Assembly (NCBI GenBank): GCA_022820825.1
Contig: JAJEEU010000024.1
Location: forward strand, 62,001 to 126,000
Reading direction: 5' to 3'
Length of the DNA: 64,000 bases
Origin: Vicinamibacteria bacterium
GTDB taxonomy: Bacteria > Acidobacteriota > Vicinamibacteria > Vicinamibacterales > UBA8438
In this document: one piece after another, positions 15,784 to 23,902 of the stretch
Numbering within the stretch: the first letter of the stretch is position 1
Layout: every line of letters begins with the position of its first letter
Position numbers and translations under genes: made by a program
The notes under the pieces: model-generated
Database searches by the model: none
What the model saw: the letters and a program-made list of their open reading frames with translations, nothing else
What the model was told of the DNA's origin: nothing

Positions 15784-17751
15784 TCACGACGCCGGGCGCC
15801 GGTTGAGCGCCAGCACGCCGCCCGCGAGCGCGACGCCGGCGACGTCGAAGATCGGCACGCCCACCCCGCCGAGCGCGGTCACCGGCCCCGGCGCCAGCAA
15901 CAGCGCCGCCGCGGCGAAGATCGCCAGCCGCAGCCCGAGGCCGAGCGGATTGCGCAACTGACCCGCGATGCCGGCCGCGAAGCAGGTGACGCCCAGCGTG
16001 GCCATGCCGATGGGCAACAGCACCTGCAGCCAGCCGGCGGGCTCGCCAGCCGCGTTCAGCAGCAGCAGCTCGGGCCGGTAGATGAACATGTACGGCAGGG
16101 TGAAGCCGACCAGCGCGTAGCGGAACGCGGCGACCGCGGTGGGCATGATGCGCGTGTCGGCGATGGACGAGGCGGCGTAGGCCGCCAGCGCCACGGGCGG
16201 CGTCACCATCGACATCATGCCGAAATAGAAGATGAACAGGTGCGCGGCCAGCGGGATCACCCCGAGGTTGCCGATCACGGGTCCTATTAGCGTGTCAATC
16301 AGCAGGTAGCAGACTGCCGACGGCAGCCCCATCCCCAGGATGATCGACGAGACCATGATCAGCACGAGCGCCAGGAACAGGCTCTGCTCGGCGAGCGGGA
16401 TGATCGTGGCCGGCAGGCGCGTGCCGATGCCGGTCAGCGTGACGATGCCGATGATGATGCCGACGCACGCCGCCGCCGCGACCAGCGGCACGACGCCGCG
16501 CGCCGCGGTGGCCAGGCCGTTCAGCGTCCGGCGCACGTCGAGTCGCGTCGCGGCGCTGAAGCTGCTGGTGACGACGATCGCCACGAGCGAGAGCGTGACG
16601 GCGCGGAACGCCGTGTAGCCGAGGACGAGGAACAGGATGAGGCTGCCGAGCGCCGTGGCGAACACGATGCCGGCCGCGCGCGAGGTCTCGGCGCCCGTGC
16701 CGCTGTCGTCGGCCTCCGCAGCGGTCTCGGCGCCCTCCGTGGCGATGGACATCCGCCGCGCATGGAAGTGCACGATGAGCAGCAGCGACAGGTAGTACAG
16801 GATCGCCGGGATGAGCGCCGCGCGGATGATCTCCAGGTAGGTCACCGGCGGCTCGACGATCTCGAGCATCATGTAGGCGCCGGCGCCCATCACCGGCGGC
16901 ATGAGCGCGCCGCCCGAGCTGGCCGCGGCCTGCACGCCCGCCGCCGTCACCGGCTTGAAACCGGCGCTGCGCATCATCGGGATGGTGAACGTCCCGGTGG
17001 TGGCGGTGTTCGCGACGGCGCTGCCGGACAGCGATCCCATCAGGCCGCTGCTGAGCACGGCCACCTTGGCCGGCCCGCCGGAGCTGCGCCCGAACACCCG
17101 CTGCGCGAAGTCGACGATGAACCGCGTGGCGCCGGTCGCCTCCAGGAACGCGCCGAAAATGACGAACAGGAAGACGTAGGTGAACATCACGTTCAGCGCC
17201 ACGCCGAAGACGCCCTGGCTGTGGAGGAACGTCTGCGCCACGATGCGCTCCACCGTGTAGCCGCGGTGCGGAAAGAGCCAGTCGGGCAGCGACTCGCCGA
17301 TCAGCGCGTAGACGATGAACGCGCCGGCCAGCAGCGGCAGCGCCATCCCGAGCGCGCGGCGGGACGCCTCGATCACCAGCAGCAGCCCCACGAGACCGAC
17401 CGTGGTGTCGAGCGCCGTCTCGAACCCGGCGCGGTTCCCGAGCGCCGCGCCGTCTATCCACCACGCCTCGAAGAGCGGGTCGGTCTGCACCACGATGTAG
17501 CCGCAGCAGGCGGCCGCCAGGAGCGCCAGCAGCACGTCGCCGGCACGGGCCAGCGGATGCCCTTTCAGTGACGGATGGACCGGGACGTTGAGAAAGCAGA
17601 GCGCCAGCCCCACCAGCGCGAAGAACGCCAGCCGGCTCTGCGGCGCCAGCAGCGGGTAGTTGACCTCGACGAGCGTGAACGCGCACAGCAGGATGCCGAG
17701 CCCGCTGCTGACGAGTAGCCGAATGTCGCGCGCCGAGGTGGTCGCAGCCAC
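15784..17751 (-). CDS. TRAP transporter permease, fused 4TM/12TM (TAXI type)
   Basis: This 655-residue membrane protein fuses the small and large TRAP membrane subunits, as is usual for TAXI-type systems. Typical blocks are FGAFLEATGATRFIVDFAQ, GGPAKVAVLSSGLMGSLSGSA, ATTGTFTIPMMRSAGF and SSGGALMPPVMGAGAYMM. The C-terminal segments after about residue 580 form extra helices. It imports a small organic acid using the sodium or proton gradient, with the solute-binding protein encoded nine bases upstream. The following cluster (phenylacetate-CoA-ligase-like enzyme and thioesterase) suggests an aromatic or related carboxylate, which is inference. Confidence 0.9.
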   Translation of the reverse strand: MAATTSARDIRLLVSSGLGILLCAFTLVEVNYPLLAPQSRLAFFALVGLALCFLNVPVHPSLKGHPLARAGDVLLALLAAACCGYIVVQTDPLFEAWWIDGAALGNRAGFETALDTTVGLVGLLLVIEASRRALGMALPLLAGAFIVYALIGESLPDWLFPHRGYTVERIVAQTFLHSQGVFGVALNVMFTYVFLFVIFGAFLEATGATRFIVDFAQRVFGRSSGGPAKVAVLSSGLMGSLSGSAVANTATTGTFTIPMMRSAGFKPVTAAGVQAAASSGGALMPPVMGAGAYMMLEIVEPPVTYLEIIRAALIPAILYYLSLLLIVHFHARRMSIATEGAETAAEADDSGTGAETSRAAGIVFATALGSLILFLVLGYTAFRAVTLSLVAIVVTSSFSAATRLDVRRTLNGLATAARGVVPLVAAAACVGIIIGIVTLTGIGTRLPATIIPLAEQSLFLALVLIMVSSIILGMGLPSAVCYLLIDTLIGPVIGNLGVIPLAAHLFIFYFGMMSMVTPPVALAAYAASSIADTRIMPTAVAAFRYALVGFTLPYMFIYRPELLLLNAAGEPAGWLQVLLPIGMATLGVTCFAAGIAGQLRNPLGLGLRLAIFAAAALLLAPGPVTALGGVGVPIFDVAGVALAGGVLALNRRPAS

Positions 17752-17760
17752 GGGGGAGGT

Positions 17761-18771
17761 CTACTGCGGCCAGATGCCGGCTTCCTGGTAGTAGCGAATC
17801 GCGCCGGGATGGAACTCGGTGCCGGTGTCGCGCACCACGTTGTTGGGGTTGATCGCGCGGCCGGCGGCATGCTTCTCGACCACCAGCGGCTGGTTCTCGT
17901 ACAGCAGCTTAGTCACGTTGTAGATGAGGTCGGCGGGCGCGCTCGCGGAAGCGATGAAGTGCATCGAGCCGACGTCGAGCCCCTCGAACGGCTCCGCCTG
18001 GCCGCGGTACGTATCGGCCGGGATCGTGGCCGGCCGGAAGAACAGGTACTCGTCGATCAGGCCCTGCTTCTCCGCATCTCCGAACGGGATGAACGTCAGC
18101 TCCATCGACGCGGCGGCCTGCGTGATCGACGCGGTCGGGACCGCGCCGCCGAGGAAGGTCGCGTCCGCCGAGCCGTCGGTCAGCATGTCGACCGCCGCCT
18201 GCTGCGTGGCGTTGAGCGGCGAGAAGTCGTCGTAGGTGACGCCGTGCGCACCCAGCAGCGGACCGACGAAGTACTCGAAGCCGGCCCCGGCCGGCCCCAC
18301 GGTTACGCGCCGGCCCCGCAGGTCGTCGATGGTGCTGATGCCCGACCCCGCCTGGGTGACGAACAGCGCGACGTTCGGCGCGAGGGTCATGATGGACTGC
18401 ACCTCATAGGCGCGGTCCCAGCCCTCGGAGCCGCGCACGGCGAAATAGGTGATCGCGGCGTTCGACAGCGCGAAGTCGAGCTCGCCGCTGGCCAGCCGGC
18501 GGATGTTCTCCTGCGATCCGCTGGTGGCCTCGGCGGTCACGTTGTAGCCGAAGTCCGCGCCCGTTTCGTTGACGACTTCCGCCAGCGCGCTGCCGACCAC
18601 GAAGAACGCGCCGCCCGGCGGTGCGGTGCCCATGCTCAGGAATTGGCGTGACGGCGCAGCGTCGCCGCCCTCGCCGCCGCCTCCGCCGCCGCAGGCGGCG
18701 AGCATGCCCGCCAGAACCAGTATCACGATGCCGATCGCGGCGACCGGCGATCCGGAGATGAATCGACCCAA
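17761..18771 (-). CDS. TAXI family TRAP transporter solute-binding lipoprotein
   Basis: This 336-residue binding protein has a lipoprotein signal (VILVLAGMLAAC followed by a Gly-rich linker) and then the TAXI-family domain. Visible blocks are LSMGTAPPGGAFFVVGSALAE, ELDFALSNAAITYFA and RGRRVTVGPAGAGFEYFV. The ORF track begins at an ATG (18801). A TTG at 18771 has AGGAGG nine bases before it and gives a normal lipoprotein leader, so I prefer it. It feeds the fused permease encoded next. The ligand is unknown. Confidence 0.88.
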   Translation of the reverse strand: MGRFISGSPVAAIGIVILVLAGMLAACGGGGGGEGGDAAPSRQFLSMGTAPPGGAFFVVGSALAEVVNETGADFGYNVTAEATSGSQENIRRLASGELDFALSNAAITYFAVRGSEGWDRAYEVQSIMTLAPNVALFVTQAGSGISTIDDLRGRRVTVGPAGAGFEYFVGPLLGAHGVTYDDFSPLNATQQAAVDMLTDGSADATFLGGAVPTASITQAAASMELTFIPFGDAEKQGLIDEYLFFRPATIPADTYRGQAEPFEGLDVGSMHFIASASAPADLIYNVTKLLYENQPLVVEKHAAGRAINPNNVVRDTGTEFHPGAIRYYQEAGIWPQ

Positions 18772-18805
18772 GGAACCTTCCCTCCTCGAATAACCCCACA
18801 TGCTA

Positions 18806-20131
18806 CTACGCTTCCGGCTTGCGACCCCGCTCTACGACGAAGCGGCGCGCCTTCATCTCGAAGCGCGGCAGCGTTCCGGCCGCCACCGGCGTGACCTGCA
18901 CGTTCAGACCGAGCGCTTCCCGCAGACGCTGCGCGGCCAGCGCGGTCACCGCGGCGTCGTCGGCGCCGCGGCCCACCTCGATCTCCACCGCGAGTGCGCG
19001 CAGGGAGCTGACCGTGCGCACGGTGCAGCGGTATTCGACCACGGCGTCGATCTCCCGCAGCACCGTCTCGACGGCCGACGGATAGATGTTCGCGCCGCGG
19101 ATGTTGACCATGTCGTCGGCGCGCGCGAGGATGCCGCCCACGAGACGCACGAACGTGCGGCCGGAGGGGCACGGCTCGTGGGTCGCGACGACCAGGTCGC
19201 CGGTCCGGTAGCGGATCAGCGGGCTGGCGGTGCGTCCCAGGTTCGTGATGACCAGCTCGCCGCGCTCGCCGTCCGGCAGCGGGTGATCGGTCTCGGGGTC
19301 GAGCACCTCCGCGATGTACTCGCGCTCGTTGACGTGCAGGAACCCGGGCGCTTCGCGGCACTCGAAGCTGATCGGACCCACCTCGGTCAGGCCGTGGTGG
19401 TCGATGACGCGCGCTCCCCAGCCGCGCTCGATGCGGCGGCGCGTGGCCGGAATGCTGCCGCCCGGCTCGCCCGCGACGATGATGGTGCGCACGGCCGTGC
19501 CGGCCAGGGCGTCCTCGCCGCCGCCCGCCTCGCGCGCCACGTCGAGCAGCCGCAGCGCGTAGGTCGGCGTGCAGCAGACCACGGTGGGTTCCAGCGCTGC
19601 GATCTGGGCCAGCCGCTGGGCGCTCGTCATCCCGCCCGCCGGTACGGCGTGCGCGCCGATCTGCGTCGCGGCGTCGAACGCCGTCCAGAAGCCGAGGAAC
19701 GGCCCGAACGAGAACGGAAAGAAGATCCGGTCGCGGCCGTCGACGCCGGCGCCGCGGTAGACCGCCTTCCAGCAGTCGAGCATCCACTGCCAGCTTTCCG
19801 GGGTGTCGATCCAGCGCAGCGGCTTGCCGGTGGTGGACGAGGTCTGGTTGTAGCGCGTGTAGCGCTCGATCGGCTCGGTCAGCACCGTGCCCCAGGGCGG
19901 CGCCTGCGCCTGATCGGCCACCAGCTCCGCCTTGGTCGTGAAGGGCAGCGCGGCCAGGTCGCGCGGCAGGACGAGCGCCGCCGGGTCGACGCCGGCAGCT
20001 TCGAGCTTGCGCGTGTAGAAACGGTTCCGGCCGTGGATGTCGCGCAGCAGGCGCGCGAGGCGCTCCCCCTGGTGCGCGGCGAGCTCCGCTCGCGGCAGGC
20101 GCTCGGTTGCCGGCGCGGTTTCGCCCCTCAT
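18806..20131 (-). CDS. phenylacetate-CoA ligase family protein (PaaK-like)
   Basis: This 441-residue AMP-forming ligase has the usual PaaK length. It shows the short N-terminal region LLRDIHGRNRFYTRKLEAAG, the P-loop-like YNQTSSTTGKPLRW (a variant of the Ser/Thr-rich ATP motif), VDGRDRIFFPFSFG, IDHHGLTEVGPISFE and YRTGDLV. It would activate a carboxylic acid, commonly aryl-acetate type, to its CoA thioester. The ORF track start (20449) is too long. The ATG at 20131 overlaps the thioesterase stop by four bases (ATGA). The ligase sits between the thioesterase and the TRAP binding protein, suggesting uptake and activation of one substrate. Confidence 0.82.
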   Translation of the reverse strand: MRGETAPATERLPRAELAAHQGERLARLLRDIHGRNRFYTRKLEAAGVDPAALVLPRDLAALPFTTKAELVADQAQAPPWGTVLTEPIERYTRYNQTSSTTGKPLRWIDTPESWQWMLDCWKAVYRGAGVDGRDRIFFPFSFGPFLGFWTAFDAATQIGAHAVPAGGMTSAQRLAQIAALEPTVVCCTPTYALRLLDVAREAGGGEDALAGTAVRTIIVAGEPGGSIPATRRRIERGWGARVIDHHGLTEVGPISFECREAPGFLHVNEREYIAEVLDPETDHPLPDGERGELVITNLGRTASPLIRYRTGDLVVATHEPCPSGRTFVRLVGGILARADDMVNIRGANIYPSAVETVLREIDAVVEYRCTVRTVSSLRALAVEIEVGRGADDAAVTALAAQRLREALGLNVQVTPVAAGTLPRFEMKARRFVVERGRKPEA

Positions 20132-20562
20132 GCGGCGTCCGTACCGCCGTCGTCGTTCGCGGCGCGCAGCTTGCGGACGATCTGCGGCGGAATGGAGACC
20201 GCGGCCAGCGGTTGGCCGGCCTGGCGGCGCACGCAGGCGATGGTCAGGCTGCCGGTGGCGATTTCCTCGCCGTCCTTCGTCACGTCGGCGGCGTAGCGGA
20301 TGGACTTCTCCCCGAACTTGACGATACGGATACGGACCTCGAACTCGTCCTCGAACGCGAGCGGCCGGCGGAAGTCGAACGAGGCCGCCACGCGCGGGAA
20401 GCCTACGCCCGCGCCTGGCTTCGCGATGCTGAGGCCGGCGGCGCGCCACAGGGCGTGCTCCGCCTCTTCCATGTAGCGGTAGAACCAGGAGAAGTGGACG
20501 ATCCCGGCGCTGTCGGTCTCGTAGAACTGCACCCGCCTCTTGAGGCGGTAACCGGTTGACAC
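20128..20562 (-). CDS. acyl-CoA thioesterase, 4HBT/hot-dog fold
   Basis: This 144-residue protein begins RRVQFYETDSAGIVHFSWFYRYMEEAE, which is the conserved helix and catalytic Asp region of YbgC/4-hydroxybenzoyl-CoA-type thioesterases (Y-x-TD-x-x-G). The rest, FDFRRPLAFEDEFEVRIRI and IATGSLTIACV, completes one hot-dog domain. It should hydrolyse a short or aromatic acyl-CoA. The GTG start lies six bases after a TAGAAT box with no ribosome site, implying a leaderless transcript that continues into the PaaK-like ligase and possibly the TRAP genes. Confidence 0.82.
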   Translation of the reverse strand: MSTGYRLKRRVQFYETDSAGIVHFSWFYRYMEEAEHALWRAAGLSIAKPGAGVGFPRVAASFDFRRPLAFEDEFEVRIRIVKFGEKSIRYAADVTKDGEEIATGSLTIACVRRQAGQPLAAVSIPPQIVRKLRAANDDGGTDAA

Positions 20563-20568
20563 ACGTGT

Positions 20569-20574
20569 ATTCTA
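20569..20574 (-). promoter_or_regulatory. -10 box TAGAAT for a leaderless thioesterase/PaaK transcript
   Basis: On the minus strand TAGAAT is followed by acacgt and the GTG start of the thioesterase. The spacing and absence of a Shine-Dalgarno sequence match the other leaderless genes in this window. Confidence 0.45.
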
Positions 20575-20633
20575 GGGCAGGCCGGCAGCCGCGGATGACG
20601 GCTGCGAACCTTCAACAGGCGAGGAGATCACGC

Positions 20634-22031
20634 ATGGGCAAGCACCTGATAGCGCGCTGGTACCGTCGCACCGCGGCATCCCGCCCCGCAGCCGCGGCGG
20701 CGACGCTGCTGGCGGCGGCTCTCTTCCTGTTCGCCGGCGCGGAGGTGGTGCACGCCGCGGTCGATACGGAATCCCAGTTCGTCTTCAACACGTTCGCCTT
20801 CCTCGTCTGGGGGGCGCTCGTGATGTGGATGTGCGCCGGCTTCACCATGCTGGAGTCCGGGTCCGTCCGCACGAAGAACGCGTCGGTGATCTGCCTGAAG
20901 AACATCGGCCTGTACTCGATTGCGGGGCTCGCCTATTTCTTCATCGGCTACAACCTGATGTACGTCGACGTCGGCAGCCTGGTCGGCTCGTTCACGCTCT
21001 TCTACGGCCCGTCCGCCGACGAGGTGGCGCTGCTGGCGGGCCAGGAGAGCGCGCTCGACGGGGTGGTCGGCAACAACTACTCCGTCATGTCCGACTGGTT
21101 CTTCCAGATGGTCTTCGTGGCGACGGCCGCGTCAATCGTGTCCGGCGCCCTGGCCGAGCGGGTCAAGCTCTGGTCGTTCTTCCTCTTCACGTCGATTCTG
21201 ACCGCGATCATGTATCCGATTGTCGGCGCGTGGACCTGGGGCGGCGGGTGGCTCGATGGGCTGGGGTTCCAGGACTTCGCCGGATCCACCATCGTGCACG
21301 GCACCGGCGGCTGGGCGGCGCTCGCGGGCGCCCTGGTGGTCGGGCCGCGGGGCGGGAAGTTCCGCAAGGACGGGACGGTGCTGCCGACGCCGCCCTCCAA
21401 CGTCCCGGTGGTGACGCTCGGGGTCTTCATCCTCTGGCTGGGCTGGTTCGGCTTCAACGGCGGCTCGCAGCTCGCGCTGGCCAGCGCCCTGGACGTCGTG
21501 GCGATGAGCGTCGTGCTCGTCAACACGAACCTGGCGGCGGCGGCCGGCGTCATCGCCGCCCTCGCCGTCTCGCGGCCGATCTTCGGGCGGGTGGACCTGA
21601 TGGCCGGCCTGAACGGCGCCATCGGCGGGCTGGTGGCCATCACCGCCGGGCCGACCATGGTCGAGCACTACTGGGCGGTAATCATCGGCGCCGTCGGCGC
21701 CATCATCTGCACCGCCGGCATGAAGCTGCTGGAGAACCTGAAGGTGGACGACGTGGTCGGCGCGGTCCCGGCCCACCTGTTCGCCGGCGTCTGGGGCACG
21801 CTGGCGGCCAGCATCGCCGCCGGCGCGACGCTCTGGGTGCAGATCGTGGGCGTGCTGGCGATAGGCGCGTTCGTCTTCACGACCTCGTGGCTGCTCTGGT
21901 TTGCAATCGAGAAGGCGATCGGCGTGCGCGTGGCGCCCAACGTCGAGGAGCTCGGGCAGGATGCGGCCGAGCTGGGGATCGAGGCGTATCCCGAATTCGT
22001 GCTGATGCCCGAACCGAGCGACGACGCGTAG
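20634..22031 (+). CDS. amt: ammonium transporter Amt
   Basis: This 465-residue Amt/Mep protein starts with a cleavable or N-terminal hydrophobic leader (AAAAATLLAAALFLFAGAEVVHA) and has about eleven membrane helices. Landmarks are MWMCAGFTMLESGSVRTKNA, SDWFFQMVFVATAASIVSGA and AGSTIVHGTGGWAALAGA (first pore histidine). GWFGFNGGS and VPAHLFAGVWGT (second pore histidine) follow. It conducts ammonium across the inner membrane. The ORF track start at 20556 lies upstream of GGAG. The ATG at 20634 has that site seven bases before it. No glnK/PII gene follows, which is unusual for amt loci but not unique. Confidence 0.93.
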   Translation: MGKHLIARWYRRTAASRPAAAAATLLAAALFLFAGAEVVHAAVDTESQFVFNTFAFLVWGALVMWMCAGFTMLESGSVRTKNASVICLKNIGLYSIAGLAYFFIGYNLMYVDVGSLVGSFTLFYGPSADEVALLAGQESALDGVVGNNYSVMSDWFFQMVFVATAASIVSGALAERVKLWSFFLFTSILTAIMYPIVGAWTWGGGWLDGLGFQDFAGSTIVHGTGGWAALAGALVVGPRGGKFRKDGTVLPTPPSNVPVVTLGVFILWLGWFGFNGGSQLALASALDVVAMSVVLVNTNLAAAAGVIAALAVSRPIFGRVDLMAGLNGAIGGLVAITAGPTMVEHYWAVIIGAVGAIICTAGMKLLENLKVDDVVGAVPAHLFAGVWGTLAASIAAGATLWVQIVGVLAIGAFVFTTSWLLWFAIEKAIGVRVAPNVEELGQDAAELGIEAYPEFVLMPEPSDDA

Positions 22032-22043
22032 CGCGCGGCTCGG

Positions 22044-23306
22044 CTACGCGCCGACGGCCGGGCGCCCCGAGGTCCGTGGCAGCTCCTCTCCGCGCCCGGA
22101 GAACTCGCGGAGCGCGTCGAACAGCGGGCCGAGGTCGGCGAAGATGTTGCCGACGAGCGCGTCCACCAGCCGCGGGTGCAGGTCGGGATAGGCCTGGATG
22201 AACTCGCGGAAGCTGAACCGCTCGTTGTAGAACGACAGCACGAGCTGCCGGAACTGGTCGAGCGCCCACCGCATCTGGCGGCCGTACTCCTCGAACGTGG
22301 CGGCCGACACGCCGCTGCCGGCGAGGCCCGCGTGGACGGCGTCCGCCGCCATCTCGCCGCTCTTGAGCGCCATGAACAGCCCGGTGGAAAAGACCGGGTC
22401 GAGGAATGAGAACGCGTCTCCCGCCAGGCAGAAGCCGTTCCCGCCAATCTCTTCCGCGCGGTAGCTGAACTCGCCGGTCACGCGCACCGGCTCGCTGCGC
22501 GTGCCGGGCCGCAGGTGCTTCTCGATCCAGATGCACTCGGCCGCCTCGCGCGCGAATATCTCCTCCGGGTCGCGCGTGTCGCGGTAGAGGTAGTCCTTCT
22601 CGGCCACGACGCCGACGCTGACGATGTCGTCCGGGAGCGGGATGTACCAGAACCAGCCCTTGTCCGGGATGTAGGCGACGGTGGTGGCGCCGGCGTCGAG
22701 CCCCGGGTCGCGCAAGGCGCCGCGGTAGTAGGTGAAGATGGAGATCTTGTTCAGGTCCGGATCGCGCCGCTTCATCCCGAGCCGGGAGGCCAGGAAGGCG
22801 TCGCGGCCCGACGCGTCGATCACGGCGTCCGCGCGGAACGTACCGGACCCGCCGCCGCCGAGGTCGGCGCGGACGCCGGCCACGCGGTCTCCGTCCATCA
22901 GCACCTCGCGCACGGCGGCGCCCTGGAACACCTCGACGCCCTTTGCCCGCGCGTTGTCCAGCAGCATCCGGTCGAAGTCGCTGCGGCGCACCTGCCAAGT
23001 GGTTGCGCAGGGGTGCTTGATGGTCTCGAAGAAGTAGAACGGCTGCGACACCTTGCCGCTGGTCGAGACGAACTGCACGCTGAACTTCTGCGGGCAGGCG
23101 GCCTGCTCGAACCAGTCGAGCACGCCGATCCGCTCGAACGTGAACCACGTGTAGGGCATCAGCGACTCGCCGATGTGATAGCGCGGAAACCGCTCGCGCT
23201 CCACCACCGCGACCCGCCGGCCGTGCTGCGCCAGCACGGTCGCCGCCGTCGCGCCGGCGGGCCCGCCGCCGATGACGACGCAGTCGTGGCGTTGCGTTCC
23301 GCTCAT
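22044..23306 (-). CDS. FAD-dependent oxidoreductase, tryptophan-halogenase-like
   Basis: This 420-residue flavoprotein has the dinucleotide-binding motif VVIGGGPAGATAATVLAQ at the N-terminus and the halogenase-family RYHIGESLMPYT. The segment GWFWYIPLPDD contains WxWxIP, a motif associated with flavin-dependent halogenases. The motif GDAFSFLDPVFSTGLFMAL closes the FAD site. It may halogenate an aromatic substrate or act as a related monooxygenase or reductase. The lysine that positions the hypohalous acid cannot be assigned by eye. It is the last gene of a three-gene operon, five bases after the chorismate-lyase-like gene. Confidence 0.78.
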   Translation of the reverse strand: MSGTQRHDCVVIGGGPAGATAATVLAQHGRRVAVVERERFPRYHIGESLMPYTWFTFERIGVLDWFEQAACPQKFSVQFVSTSGKVSQPFYFFETIKHPCATTWQVRRSDFDRMLLDNARAKGVEVFQGAAVREVLMDGDRVAGVRADLGGGGSGTFRADAVIDASGRDAFLASRLGMKRRDPDLNKISIFTYYRGALRDPGLDAGATTVAYIPDKGWFWYIPLPDDIVSVGVVAEKDYLYRDTRDPEEIFAREAAECIWIEKHLRPGTRSEPVRVTGEFSYRAEEIGGNGFCLAGDAFSFLDPVFSTGLFMALKSGEMAADAVHAGLAGSGVSAATFEEYGRQMRWALDQFRQLVLSFYNERFSFREFIQAYPDLHPRLVDALVGNIFADLGPLFDALREFSGRGEELPRTSGRPAVGA

Positions 23307-23311
23307 CGCCT

Positions 23312-23902
23312 CTACCTGATGACCAGCGGCAGCACCTCGACGATGTCGCCGATCTTCGCGCCGTGGCGGATGATCTCGGTGCGCCGGCCGTACAGCGTCC
23401 GCGGCTCGCGCATCCAGAACACGCCCATCATCTCCGGGTTCGGCGTCACCTGCAGGAACGCCTTCACGCGGCTCGTGTACTGGAAGCGGCCGTCGCGCAG
23501 GATGCGCCCGAGCGGGATCTCGTTCCTGACGATCTGCCGCCTGATCTTGTCCCCGAACGCATCCAGGTCCATGCGGATGGCGCCCATCTCCACCGGCTGG
23601 CCGGCGTATTCCTGGACGAGCAGCACGCGGCGGAAGTAGGAGCCGCGCAGGGTGAAGGTGGACAGCGGCCGGAGCATGACGCGCCCGCCGAAGTGGCGCT
23701 CCAGCGTCAGCGTCATGTCGGAGTCGTGCACCAGCAGCGTGCGGTAGGGCAGCGGAATGTCGTCCGGCTGCACCGCCTCGACGTGCGGGACGTCGATGCC
23801 GGCCCGCTCGTAGACCAGGTCGAGCGGGTATATCAGTCCGCCGCCCCGCGGCCCCCGGCGGTGCGCCGGCGTGCCCTCGGTTGCTGTGCGCGCTGCGTTC
23901 AC
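23312..23902 (-). CDS. chorismate pyruvate-lyase-like protein (UbiC/DUF98-type fold)
   Basis: This 196-residue protein resembles chorismate lyase-fold proteins. It shows LVHDSDMTLTLERHFGGRV, YFRRVLLVQEYAGQPVEMGA and NEIPLGRILRDG, matching the family pattern of an MT-x-x-LE helix, an Arg on a central strand and a PLG-x-x-L turn. If active, it would make 4-hydroxybenzoate or a related aromatic acid from chorismate. The N-terminal 25 residues are Arg/Gly-rich and probably disordered. The GTG start directly follows the stop of the radical SAM gene, so translation is coupled. The identity rests on pattern recognition and is moderate. Confidence 0.55.
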   Translation of the reverse strand: MNAARTATEGTPAHRRGPRGGGLIYPLDLVYERAGIDVPHVEAVQPDDIPLPYRTLLVHDSDMTLTLERHFGGRVMLRPLSTFTLRGSYFRRVLLVQEYAGQPVEMGAIRMDLDAFGDKIRRQIVRNEIPLGRILRDGRFQYTSRVKAFLQVTPNPEMMGVFWMREPRTLYGRRTEIIRHGAKIGDIVEVLPLVIR

